Shown: piece after piece, positions 17,934-26,715 of the stretch
How positions within the stretch are numbered: the stretch's first letter is position 1
How the letters are laid out: each line of letters opens with the position of its first letter
NCBI RefSeq assembly: GCF_037940415.1
Contig: NZ_CP149798.1
Span: 5,365,001 to 5,429,000, forward strand
Direction of reading: 5' to 3'
DNA: 64,000 bases
From: Streptomyces sp. f51
GTDB taxonomy: Bacteria > Actinomycetota > Actinomycetes > Streptomycetales > Streptomycetaceae
The notes under the pieces: model-generated
What the model was told of the DNA's origin: nothing
Database searches by the model: none
Seen by the model: only the letters and a program-made list of their open reading frames with translations
Made by a program: the position numbers and the translations under genes

Positions 17934-20900
17934 CTAACGCTCCTGGTTGTAGGTGCTGTCAGAACCGAGGCCCTGACCGTTCGTCTCACTACCTGCACTG
18001 CGTCCCCGCTCGACACCGCGACGCAGGTTGCTCAGCCTGCCCCGGACGTCCTCGGGAGCACGGGAGACCTGGGGGCCTCCCTGGGGGGTCGATTCCGCGG
18101 TTCCCTCGACCAGGTTGGCCTTGGGCACCCGCCGCGGCAGACCGGACGAGGTGACCCCGCCCGCCTTGGGCTTCTTCAGCTGCTCGGCGCGCTGCCACCG
18201 GTCGTCGTTGGACGACCGCCAGTCATCGCCCGTGTTCCCGGAGGACATGGGCGCCGACTGCTCCCTCGCCGGTTCCGCGGGGCGCCGACCGTTGCCGGCC
18301 GGGGCGGCTCCGCGACGCGGGAGTCCCGCGTCGGTCATCGTGTGGGGGGCCGAGACGGCCGGACCCGGACGACCAAAGCCTACGCTGTCCCGCTCACTCG
18401 CGTCAGCGACCTGCGGAGATTCCGCTTGCGGAGCGTAGTCGGGCCGGTACCCGCCCTGGTACATGTCCTGCTGCTGCGGCTGCGGCCAGTCGTCCTGGTA
18501 GGACGGCTCACCGAAGCCCGACAGGGTCTCCGGGGCGGAGCCGCCCATTCCGGCGTGCTCCTGCTGGACCGGCTCCGTGTAGGAGGGCTCAGGGTAGCCG
18601 CCGTTGGACGGGAAGTACGCCTCGTCGTACGCGGCCTGCTGCGGCTCCTCGTACGACGTCTGCTGGTCGTACGTCGTCTGCTGCTCCTCGTGCACGCCCT
18701 GGGCGCCGTCGTACGCCGGGGCGCCGTCGAAGGACGCCTGCCCGTCGTCGTACCCGGAGCCGGGCTGGGCCTCGAAGCCCTCGGCGTAGCCCTGGGGGGC
18801 CTCCGTGGCCTCCGGGCCGTGCGTCTGGGCCTCCAGGGCCGCACGGCGCCCCTCGCGCATGAGGGAGCGGCCCACGGGGTCCAGATCGCGGATGTCGTCC
18901 GGGACCTCGTAGCGGCTGTCGTCGAAACCGAGGTCCGCGGCGGTCAGCACGGGCTGCTGCTGGGCCCCGAAGTTCTCACCCTGGAACGACTGCTGCTGCT
19001 CGGGAATGATCTGGGACACGGTGAACTCGTCGCGCATCGGCTGCTGCTCGCCACCGCCACCGTGGGTGATGGCGTCGGGCAGCATGACCAGGGAGGTGGT
19101 GCCGGCCTGCTCGCCCGAGGGGCGCAGCTGGACCCGGATGCCGTGGCGGTCGGACAGCCGGCCGACCACGAACAGGCCCATGCGCTGCGAGATCGCGGCG
19201 TCCACGGTCGGCGGGTTGGCCAGCTTGTGGTTGATGTCCGCGAAGTCCTCGGCGGTGAGGCCGATGCCCTTGTCGTGGATCTCGACCATGATGCGGCCGT
19301 CGGGAAGACGGGTCGCGGTGACGCGGACCTTGGTCTGCGGGGAGGAGAACGTGGTCGCGTTCTCCAGCAGCTCGGCCAGCAGGTGCACGAGGTCGGTCAC
19401 GGCGCGGCCGTGGATCTCGGCCTCCGGGACGCCGGAGAGCTCGATGCGCTCGTACTGCTCCACCTCGGAGGAGGCGGCGCGCAGGACGTCGACCAGCGGG
19501 ACCGGCTGGTCCCAGCGGCGGCCGGGCTCCTCGCCGGCGAGGACCAGGAGGTTCTCGCCGTTGCGGCGCATACGGGTCGCGAGGTGGTCCAGGCGGAAGA
19601 GGTTCTCCAGCTGGTCCGGGTCGGCCTCGTTGTTCTCCAGGTCGGTGATCAGGGTCAGCTGGCCCTCGATCAGCGACTGGTTGCGGCGCGAGAGGTTCGT
19701 GAAGATCGCGTTGATGTTGCCTCGCAGGAGGGCCTGCTCGGCGGCCAGTCGCACGGCCTCGCGGTGGACCTGGTCGAAGGCGCGGGCGACCTCGCCGATC
19801 TCGTCCGTCGTGTTGATCGGGATCGGCTGCACGCGGGTGTCGACCCGGCCGGGGTCGGTGCGCGAGAGCTGGTCGACCAGCATCGGCAGGCGCTGCTCGG
19901 CGACATTGAAGGCGGCGCTGCGCAGCTGGCGCATCGCGCGGCTCATCTGGCGGGCCACCATGCCGGCCAGGATGAACGCGGCGAGCAGGGCGACCACGAC
20001 GATGGCACCGGTGATGAAGGCGTCGGTCTGCGCCGTGTTGGAGATGTCACCGGCCTCGGCCACGGCCTTGTCGGCGAGGTCGGACTCGATCTGGCGGTAC
20101 GCGTTGTACTTGGCGGTGTTGACCGCCATCCAGTTCTGCGCGGTGATGCCGTTCGCGGCCAGCGTGGCGCGGTCGGCGGGCTGCGGGGAGGGGAGCTTCG
20201 CCAGCGAGGTGACCATGGTGACCGGGTTCGCGGGCGGCGGCACGTAGTTCGGGTCGGCGGCCGCGGCTTCCCGCGCCTTCGCCGTCAGATCGGCCTTGAT
20301 CCTGGCCGTGGCCTCGTCGAGCTTGGTCGCGTCGGCCTCGGTACCACCACCGCGGTACTCCTCGACGGCGATGCCCTCGAGGTAGGCGTACGAGGACAGG
20401 GCGACGCGCTGGCTGTCGAGGCTGCTCAGACCGGGACCCGGCTTGATCAGCATGTGCAGACCGATGGACCGCTCCAGCGACAGCGCGGCCTTGGACAGCG
20501 AGATCGCGTAGACCGTACGGCCGTAGCTGGTGATGTTTCCGGTGCCCAGGCCGAGCTCGTTGGCGAACTCCATCAGCGGGTGCTGGATCTGGAGGTAGCC
20601 CTCCTCGGTCTGCACACCGGTGAGCTTGCTGCCGTAGGCGAGGGCCCGCAGCTTCGTGAGACCGGGCTCGACGTTGCGGAAGACCGCGAGGCGGCGCTCC
20701 AGGCCCGGCGTCTTCGGCATGTTCTGGGCGGCCTGGTCGAAGGCGTCGGCGGCCAGGTCGGTGTCCCGGCGGACCTTGACGACGGTCGCGTCCTTCGCAC
20801 CCTTGCCGGTCAGCAGCGGTGCGGCGCTGAGGTCGCGCTCGACGAACAGTTTGTCGCCGTAGTTCAGGGCCGCCTGCACCAGGCGGGCCGTCTTCTCGGC

Positions 20901-21146
20901 GTCCTGGGCTTCCTGCCAGGTGTCGATCGAGCTCTTCACCTGGAAGCCGCCCATGACGAGGCCGACCACCACGGGTATGAGCAGGATCGCGTTCAGCCTG
21001 GTCGGCACGCGCCAGTTGCGCGGGGAGAATCGGCTCCCGCTCGACGCGGGCGCCGGCGTGGGCTCGGGGCCGGCGACTTGTGCGGGCGCCGCTCCGCGCG
21101 CCGGCGGGGTGAAGTTGCCCCGTGCCGACGGCTCGGGACCGTTCAT
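17934..21146 (-). CDS. cvnA: Conservon sensor histidine-kinase-like protein (CvnA), first copy
   Basis: A 1070-residue membrane sensor. An N-terminal helix (RLNAILLIPVVVGLVMGG) and a second one (AIVVVALLAAFILAGMVA, about residue 385) bracket an extracytoplasmic nitrate/nitrite-sensor-like domain. A HAMP-type linker, a dimerisation helix (FRLDHLATRMRRNGENLLVL) and an HATPase domain (ELLENATTFSSP, DKGIGL) follow. The last ~380 residues are Gln/Tyr/Pro-rich and disordered, ending in a conserved GLPRRVPKANLV ... VRGRLSNLRRG segment. ATG 21146 is preferred (GAGG six bases upstream) over GTG 21158. First gene of the operon. Confidence 0.92.
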   Translation of the reverse strand: MNGPEPSARGNFTPPARGAAPAQVAGPEPTPAPASSGSRFSPRNWRVPTRLNAILLIPVVVGLVMGGFQVKSSIDTWQEAQDAEKTARLVQAALNYGDKLFVERDLSAAPLLTGKGAKDATVVKVRRDTDLAADAFDQAAQNMPKTPGLERRLAVFRNVEPGLTKLRALAYGSKLTGVQTEEGYLQIQHPLMEFANELGLGTGNITSYGRTVYAISLSKAALSLERSIGLHMLIKPGPGLSSLDSQRVALSSYAYLEGIAVEEYRGGGTEADATKLDEATARIKADLTAKAREAAAADPNYVPPPANPVTMVTSLAKLPSPQPADRATLAANGITAQNWMAVNTAKYNAYRQIESDLADKAVAEAGDISNTAQTDAFITGAIVVVALLAAFILAGMVARQMSRAMRQLRSAAFNVAEQRLPMLVDQLSRTDPGRVDTRVQPIPINTTDEIGEVARAFDQVHREAVRLAAEQALLRGNINAIFTNLSRRNQSLIEGQLTLITDLENNEADPDQLENLFRLDHLATRMRRNGENLLVLAGEEPGRRWDQPVPLVDVLRAASSEVEQYERIELSGVPEAEIHGRAVTDLVHLLAELLENATTFSSPQTKVRVTATRLPDGRIMVEIHDKGIGLTAEDFADINHKLANPPTVDAAISQRMGLFVVGRLSDRHGIRVQLRPSGEQAGTTSLVMLPDAITHGGGGEQQPMRDEFTVSQIIPEQQQSFQGENFGAQQQPVLTAADLGFDDSRYEVPDDIRDLDPVGRSLMREGRRAALEAQTHGPEATEAPQGYAEGFEAQPGSGYDDGQASFDGAPAYDGAQGVHEEQQTTYDQQTSYEEPQQAAYDEAYFPSNGGYPEPSYTEPVQQEHAGMGGSAPETLSGFGEPSYQDDWPQPQQQDMYQGGYRPDYAPQAESPQVADASERDSVGFGRPGPAVSAPHTMTDAGLPRRGAAPAGNGRRPAEPAREQSAPMSSGNTGDDWRSSNDDRWQRAEQLKKPKAGGVTSSGLPRRVPKANLVEGTAESTPQGGPQVSRAPEDVRGRLSNLRRGVERGRSAGSETNGQGLGSDSTYNQER

Positions 21147-21271
21147 GCTTCGCCTCACTCGACCAACAACCTCTCGGCGTCGGCACCTACTGTGTGCCGC
21201 CGTATCTACCAGCGCCCTTGACTACTGGGCAGTTCAGCGCATTCCAGCACGCCAAGCAGCGCCATTCCAAA

Positions 21272-21296
21272 CACTCGGAACGGGTGATTCCGAGTG
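21272..21296. promoter_or_regulatory. Perfect inverted repeat upstream of first cvnA
   Basis: CACTCGGAA (21272-21280) and TTCCGAGTG (21288-21296) form a perfect 9-bp inverted repeat with a seven-base spacer, 126 bases upstream of the cvnA start. It could be an operator or a hairpin in the 5' leader. The rest of 21147-21509 holds the terminator of the upstream conservon. Confidence 0.4.
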
Positions 21297-21330
21297 GTGC
21301 CGGCCACAGATAAAACGGTCATAAAGAGCG

Positions 21331-21462
21331 AGCCCCGCCAAAAGACGGGGCTTTCATGAACGCAGGGGCATCGGGCGACCGCTATGCGTGTCGGGGCCAG
21401 CGAAATTCTCTGTCGAAACGTTATGAACACCGAGGCCGGCCGTGTCAAATGACACAGCCGGC
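21331..21462 (-). terminator. Terminators of the second conservon
   Basis: Downstream of the cvnD stop at 21510, GCCGGCCGTGTCA (21435-21447) pairs with TGACACAGCCGGC (21450-21462) with one mismatch. A second hairpin pairs AGCCCCG (21331-21337) with CGGGGCT (21346-21352), with AAA on the minus side before the stem. Confidence 0.7.
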
Positions 21463-21509
21463 TCCAATGCTTCTACGACAACTTCCATAGGGAGCCGTCT
21501 ACTTGGCTG

Positions 21510-22085
21510 CTACCGCAGCCGTGCCATGAGGGCGTGCTCGACCAGCGTGATGAGAGCGCTCTTCGCATCTGCACGGTGACGGGCGTCCGTCGTGATGATC
21601 GGGGCGTCCGGGCCGATCTGAAGGGCCTCGCGCACTTCCTCCGGGTTGTACGGCTGGTGACCGTCGAAGCCGTTGAGGGCGATGACGAACGGCAGGCCGC
21701 TGTTCTCGAAGTAGTCGACCGCCGGGAAGCAGTCGGCGAGACGCCGGGTGTCCACCAGGACCACGGCGCCGATGGCGCCGCGGACCAGGTCGTCCCACAT
21801 GAACCAGAAGCGGTCCTGGCCCGGCGTACCGAAGAGGTACAGGATCAGGTCCTGGTCGAGGGTGATACGGCCGAAGTCCATGGCCACCGTGGTGGTGGTC
21901 TTGTCCCCGGTGTGGGTGAGGTCGTCGATGCCCGCCGAAGCGGAGGTCATGACGGCCTCGGTCCGCAGGGGGTTGATCTCGGAGACGGCGCCCACGAACG
22001 TGGTCTTGCCGACACCGAAGCCACCCGCTACGACGATCTTCGCGGAGGTGGTCGCCCGGCCTCCGTCAGAGCTTGCGAAGTCCAC
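21510..22085 (-). CDS. cvnD: Conservon Ras-like GTPase (CvnD), second copy
   Basis: A 191-residue GTPase with the same motifs as its neighbour copy (GGFGVGKTT, FGTPGQDRFWF, ALNGFDG). The two proteins differ mainly near the N-terminus and at a few positions such as GNQ/GHQ. Start GTG 22085 overlaps cvnC by 20 bases, as in the first conservon. Large parts of the two genes are identical in DNA including silent sites, suggesting gene conversion. Confidence 0.92.
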   Translation of the reverse strand: MDFASSDGGRATTSAKIVVAGGFGVGKTTFVGAVSEINPLRTEAVMTSASAGIDDLTHTGDKTTTTVAMDFGRITLDQDLILYLFGTPGQDRFWFMWDDLVRGAIGAVVLVDTRRLADCFPAVDYFENSGLPFVIALNGFDGHQPYNPEEVREALQIGPDAPIITTDARHRADAKSALITLVEHALMARLR

Positions 22086-22464
22086 TGAGCACCCTTTCGA
22101 GCAGTGTCACGTCCGGCGCGCCGCCGTTGTTCTCATCGCCGCCAGGCTGGTGAATGGCGACAAGTCCGGCCTCGGCGAGGTCCGCGACAAGGATCCTGGC
22201 CACGCCGAGCGGCATGGACAGGAGGGCCGACACCTCGGCCACCGACTTCACTTCCCGGCACAGATGGCAGATGCGCTGGTGTTCGGGGAGCAGACCCATC
22301 AGCTGGGCCGGATCGGCCGTGGTGCTGATCAGAGCCTCTATGGCCAGTTGGTACCGCGGCCTGGTCCGGCCGCCGGTCATCGCGTACGGACGTACCAGCG
22401 GCTGGTCGCCTTCATCCCCGTACGACTCGGCGTACGGATCATGAGAGGCGGGGGGCGGGGTCAT
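22066..22464 (-). CDS. cvnC: Conservon DUF742 protein (CvnC), second copy
   Basis: A 132-residue DUF742 protein, the compact form. It begins with a ~20-residue Pro/Asp-rich stretch and goes straight into LVRPYAMTGGRTRP, then HQRICHLCREVKSVAEVSAL and VTLLERVLSGLRKL. ATG 22464 has GGAGG five bases upstream. Compared with the first copy it lacks the long Pro/Gly/Gln-rich N-terminal extension. Confidence 0.92.
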   Translation of the reverse strand: MTPPPASHDPYAESYGDEGDQPLVRPYAMTGGRTRPRYQLAIEALISTTADPAQLMGLLPEHQRICHLCREVKSVAEVSALLSMPLGVARILVADLAEAGLVAIHQPGGDENNGGAPDVTLLERVLSGLRKL

Positions 22465-22575
22465 GAATCCTCCGGGCGGGACAGCAAGTCGGTCAGTCGT
22501 GCCGTCTGTTGAGGCCGGTGGGGGGATTGTGGCGGCCGGACGGTGATTTCGTGCGGTGTCTGGATCCGGCGGCGG

Positions 22576-22998
22576 TCAGTGAAGCAGACTGCCTTGTAGT
22601 TCGGCACGCAGGTCCGGCGTGAGGACGGCGCCCGCACGGTCGACGAGCAGTGCCATCTCGTAGCCGACAAGGCCGATGTCGCACTCCGGGTGGGAGAGGA
22701 CCGCGAGGGACGATCCGTCCGAAACCGACATCAGGAAGAGGAAACCGCGCTCCATCTCCACGACCGTCTGGGCCACCGAGCCGCCTTCGAAGATCCGGGA
22801 GGCCCCGGCGGTCAGCGAAGTGAGTCCGGAGGCCACGGCCGCCAGTTGGTCCGCGCGGTCGCGGGGGAAGCCTTCGGACATTGCCAGAAGGAGTCCGTCG
22901 GCGGACACGACGACGGTGTGGGACACCCCGGGGGTGTTGTCCACGAAGTTGGTGATCAACCAGTTGAGGTTCTGTGCCGCCTGGCTCATCGGGCTCAA
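22576..22998 (-). CDS. cvnB: Conservon roadblock/LC7 protein (CvnB), second copy
   Basis: A 140-residue roadblock/LC7 protein almost identical to the copy at 17510-17932. The likely start is TTG 22998, immediately after the TAG of cvnA, with GGAG six bases before it; the next in-frame ATG (22989) would be too distant. The first copy uses GTG at the same place, so the start codon differs while the spacing is kept. 111 bases separate it from cvnC, with nothing I can support between. Confidence 0.9.
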   Translation of the reverse strand: MSPMSQAAQNLNWLITNFVDNTPGVSHTVVVSADGLLLAMSEGFPRDRADQLAAVASGLTSLTAGASRIFEGGSVAQTVVEMERGFLFLMSVSDGSSLAVLSHPECDIGLVGYEMALLVDRAGAVLTPDLRAELQGSLLH

Positions 22999-25900
22999 CT
23001 AACGCTCCTGCTGGTGAGTGGGGCTGGGGAAGCTGCCGGTCTGGCCGTTGGGAGCGGCCTGTCGACCTTGCTGAATGCCCCGACGGAGATTGGTCAGCCG
23101 GCCGCGTACGTCATCGGGCGCACGCGAGACCTGCGGACCGCTTTGGTGCTGTTGCTGCTGTGCCGTACCCGCGACGAGGTTGGCTCGCGGGACGCGGCGC
23201 GGCAGGCCTGAGGTGGTGACCCCGCCTGCCGACGGCTTGCGGGAACGCTCTGCCTGCTTGACGAGGTCGTCGTTGGGAGAGCTGCGCCACGTGGTGGTGG
23301 CGGCCGGTGCGGCGGCCGGCCGCTGCGGGACCGGGGGAGTCTGCGGCTGCTGGGGGGCGGCCTGTGCGTATCCCTGGGAACCGTTGTTCTGGGCGGTGCC
23401 GTTGGTGGGCGCACCGTCCGAGCCGTTCGCCTGACCGTGGAACCAGTTGGTCTCCAGCGTGTCGTACAGCGGGGTACGGCCGTCACCGGGGCTCGAGGCC
23501 GGCGGAAGCGCCTCGGGGGTCTGCGGACGAGCGGGCGCCTGTGGGGTGGCGGGCCGTTCGTACTGTCCGGTGGACGAGCCCTGCCCGTTGCCGTAGCCGG
23601 GTGCCGCGAACTGCCCGGTGGACGCGGGGTCCTGGGAAGGCGCGTAGCCCGGCTGGGCGAACTGGCCGGTGGACGACGGGGACTGGGAGGCCCCGTAGCC
23701 CTGTGCGGCGAACTGTCCCGTGGAGGCCGGGTTCTGGCCCGCGGGGGACTGGTTGCCGTAGCCGTACTGGCCGTTGTTCTGGCCGTTGTTCTGCGGCGCG
23801 CTCGCGCCGGGGCGCGGGGCGTCGAAGTCGGGACGGGCGAACTCCGAGGTGGACGCGGGGTTCTGCCGGTCGTCGATGCGCGGCATGCGCGAGGTGGAGT
23901 CGGGGTCCTCGTGGCCGCGCGGGGTGTCGGGCGCGTTGCGCGGAGCCGGCGGCTGCGCGTTGTCGTCGCTCCAGCTCGGCGTGCGCGAACCGGCGTTGCT
24001 GCCGGGCAGCTCGGCACGGGCGGAGGAGCCGCCGCGTCCGGGCAGCTGCGGCCGGCGACGGCCGCTCTTGCCGGACGGGGCCTGCGTCGGAGCGGGGGCG
24101 GCCGGAGCCGCACCGCTGTCGCCGAAGGAGTTCTGGCCCGAGCCGTTGCCGTAGGAGTTCTTCCGGCCGCCGGAGGTGTCACCGAAGGCGTTCGGGGAAC
24201 CCTGTCCGCCGTCGAAGCCCGGCTGCGAGCCGTTCTGGGCCGGGAAGCCCTGCTGCGGGCTCTGTCCGAAGGCGTTGGCGCCCGCGGGAGCCTGCCCGCC
24301 GCGCTGACCGCCCTGCTGACCGCGGCCACCGCCGGAGGCACCGGGGCGAGCGCCCTGGTTGCTGCCGGGCAGTGCCGCCCGCTGGCCCTGGCCCGCGCCG
24401 ACCTGTCCGCGCTGCGGAGAGGCGCCGAGGGAACCGCCGGGAGCGGAGGGGGATCCCGCGCCGAGCGAGGGGCCGCTCGAGCGACGGGCCGCGGCCACAC
24501 CGGCCGAGGCCTGCGCGGCGGCGGGGCCGCCGCCGGAGGCACCCTGGCCGGGCTTGTTCGGCATGGGCTTCTTGCCGCCCTGGGCGACGTCCACGGGCAG
24601 CATGACCAGCGCGGTCGTACCACCGGAGTCGGACGGACGCAGCTGGATGCGGATGCCGTGACGCTGCGACAGACGACCGACCACGAACAGACCCATGCGT
24701 CGGGAGACGGAGACGTCCACCGTGGGCGGAGCGGCGAGCCGCTCGTTGATCGCGGCCAGGTCCTCGGGGGACAGACCGATACCGGTGTCGTGGATCTCGA
24801 TCAGCACCCGGCCGTCGGGCAGGGCGTGACCGGTGACCTTGACCTTGGTCTGCGGGGAGGAGAACGAGGTGGCGTTCTCCAGCAGCTCTGCGAGCAGGTG
24901 GACGAGGTCGTTGACGACCCGGCCGGCGACCTCGGTGCCGGGCACCGAGGCGAGTTCGATGCGCTCGTACTGCTCCACCTCGGAGGCGGCGGCGCGGAGG
25001 ACGTCGACCAGCGGGACCGGACGGGTCCAGCGGCGACCGGGCTCTTCACCGGCGAGAACGAGAAGGTTTTCACCGTTACGGCGCATGCGGGTCGCGAGGT
25101 GGTCGAGCTTGAACAGCGAGGAGAGCTGGTCGGGGTCGGCCTCGCGGGACTCCAGCTCGGATATGAGCGAGAGCTGGCGCTGGATGAGACCCTGCGAACG
25201 GCGCGAGAGGTTGGTGAACATCGCGTTGACGTTGCCTCGCAGAAGGGCCTGCTCGGCGGCGAGGCGGACGGCCTCGCGGTGCACGTCGTCGAAGGCCGCG
25301 GCCACCTGGCCGATCTCGTCCCGGGAGTGCACACCGACGGATTCCACCGAGGTGTCGACGTCCTGCGGGTCCGACTCCGAGAGCTGCTTGACGAGCTCGG
25401 GCAGACGGTCCGTGGCGACCCGGGTGGCGGTGTCCTGGAGGCGGCGCAGCGAGCGGATCATGGACCGGGCCACGACGAAGGCGCCGACGAGCGAGACACC
25501 GAGGACGAGCAGGATCAGTACACCGGAGATGATCGCTTCACTCTGGGACTGGTTGCGCAGCTCACGGGCCTTCTGCTCCATCTCGCTGAGCAGCGTGGTC
25601 TCGATCTTCGACATCTGGTCGATCTTGGCCGAGTCGTCGTCGAGCCAGTCGAGGTACGACCGCTTGTTCTGCGTCTTCAGACCCTCGGGGTTGCTCAGCA
25701 CGCGCTTGGCGTACTGGTCGGCCGACTTGATCGTCGGGTTGTCACCCTCGATGGGCAGGAGCAGTTCCGTGCTGCCGGCACCGTAGATGTTCTTGAAGCT
25801 GCTGTTCTCGGAGTCCTGGCTCTCCTGCGCGGACAGCGCGTACTGCTGGTCGTTCTTGGAGAGGGTTCCGAAGACCGTCGGGCGCGTGGGCAGCGCGGCG

Positions 25901-26715
25901 GCGATGATGGCCCGCTGGACGGAGGCGTACTCCTTGGCGGAGGAGAAGGCCGCCAGCGCACGGGTGCGCTGGATCATCTCCGGGTTGCTGGTCGCCTCGG
26001 CCATGTCCTGCGAGAGCGCGAGGAGCTCGGTGACCAGTCGGTGGTACGCGTCCACCGTCTGGGTCGCGTTCTGCGGGTCGTTGTAGGCGTCGCTGCGGAT
26101 CTGGTTGAGCTTGTAGAGCTCGCTGACGACACCGACGAGGCTGTCGTGGACGCCGGACAGCTGGCCCTTCGACGTGGCGTCGTCGACCTGCTGCGTGCCC
26201 TGGAGGAAGTGCTTCTTGGCCACGTCGGTGTTGTCACGCACCGCCTTGACCTTGAAGTCGGTGGCGAGGGCCCCGTGAGCCAGCGGACCGGCCGACTCGT
26301 CGCGCTCCTTCTGGAGCGCGGCGGCGAGCTCGGTGGCCTGCTTGGTCATCTCGGTCAGCAGTCGCATGTTGTCGAGCTGCTGGATGTTGTCCATCGAGTC
26401 GTTGATGCGGAGCGCACCCAGCGAGGTCGCGGCGACCACGGGGAGTGCGAGCAGCGAGACGAGTCGCGTCGAGATGCGCCAGTTGCGCAGGGCTACACGC
26501 GAGCCGTAACTCGGTGTGGTGCTCGCCTGCGTGGCGTCGGTCGTGGTGGCGGGAGCCTTGGGCTTCGCGCCGGCGCGAGCGGAGTGTTCACCGCTGCCTC
26601 CGACCTCTGCCGGTCCCGGGTTCTGGGCGTGCTGGGGCGAGGAACCGCGGTCGGTCCCGCCGCGCGGCTCCGGCTCCGCCGAAGCGCTGCCATCCCTCTT
26701 GAAACGTCCCTGCAC
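22999..26715 (-). CDS. cvnA: Conservon sensor histidine-kinase-like protein (CvnA), second copy
   Basis: A 1238-residue paralogue of the neighbouring CvnA. Two membrane segments (RLVSLLALPVVAATSLGAL near residue 90 and AIISGVLILLVLGVSLVGAF near residue 395) enclose the sensor region; a HAMP-like linker, LDHLATRMRRNGENLLVLAG and an HATPase domain (ELLENATSFSSP, DTGIGL) follow. The C-terminal ~480 residues are disordered and contain four tandem copies of a PASTGQFAxxGY-type repeat (about 950-1050), then the same conserved GLPRRVPRANLV ... VRGRLTNLRRG end. GTG 26715 is the only reasonable start, with a weak GAGG upstream. Confidence 0.9.
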   Translation of the reverse strand: MQGRFKRDGSASAEPEPRGGTDRGSSPQHAQNPGPAEVGGSGEHSARAGAKPKAPATTTDATQASTTPSYGSRVALRNWRISTRLVSLLALPVVAATSLGALRINDSMDNIQQLDNMRLLTEMTKQATELAAALQKERDESAGPLAHGALATDFKVKAVRDNTDVAKKHFLQGTQQVDDATSKGQLSGVHDSLVGVVSELYKLNQIRSDAYNDPQNATQTVDAYHRLVTELLALSQDMAEATSNPEMIQRTRALAAFSSAKEYASVQRAIIAAALPTRPTVFGTLSKNDQQYALSAQESQDSENSSFKNIYGAGSTELLLPIEGDNPTIKSADQYAKRVLSNPEGLKTQNKRSYLDWLDDDSAKIDQMSKIETTLLSEMEQKARELRNQSQSEAIISGVLILLVLGVSLVGAFVVARSMIRSLRRLQDTATRVATDRLPELVKQLSESDPQDVDTSVESVGVHSRDEIGQVAAAFDDVHREAVRLAAEQALLRGNVNAMFTNLSRRSQGLIQRQLSLISELESREADPDQLSSLFKLDHLATRMRRNGENLLVLAGEEPGRRWTRPVPLVDVLRAAASEVEQYERIELASVPGTEVAGRVVNDLVHLLAELLENATSFSSPQTKVKVTGHALPDGRVLIEIHDTGIGLSPEDLAAINERLAAPPTVDVSVSRRMGLFVVGRLSQRHGIRIQLRPSDSGGTTALVMLPVDVAQGGKKPMPNKPGQGASGGGPAAAQASAGVAAARRSSGPSLGAGSPSAPGGSLGASPQRGQVGAGQGQRAALPGSNQGARPGASGGGRGQQGGQRGGQAPAGANAFGQSPQQGFPAQNGSQPGFDGGQGSPNAFGDTSGGRKNSYGNGSGQNSFGDSGAAPAAPAPTQAPSGKSGRRRPQLPGRGGSSARAELPGSNAGSRTPSWSDDNAQPPAPRNAPDTPRGHEDPDSTSRMPRIDDRQNPASTSEFARPDFDAPRPGASAPQNNGQNNGQYGYGNQSPAGQNPASTGQFAAQGYGASQSPSSTGQFAQPGYAPSQDPASTGQFAAPGYGNGQGSSTGQYERPATPQAPARPQTPEALPPASSPGDGRTPLYDTLETNWFHGQANGSDGAPTNGTAQNNGSQGYAQAAPQQPQTPPVPQRPAAAPAATTTWRSSPNDDLVKQAERSRKPSAGGVTTSGLPRRVPRANLVAGTAQQQQHQSGPQVSRAPDDVRGRLTNLRRGIQQGRQAAPNGQTGSFPSPTHQQER

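Noticed and set aside
16260..26715. Search for the cytochrome P450 genes that accompany some conservons
   Set aside because: None found: both clusters contain only cvnA-D, and the flanking genes are of other families.
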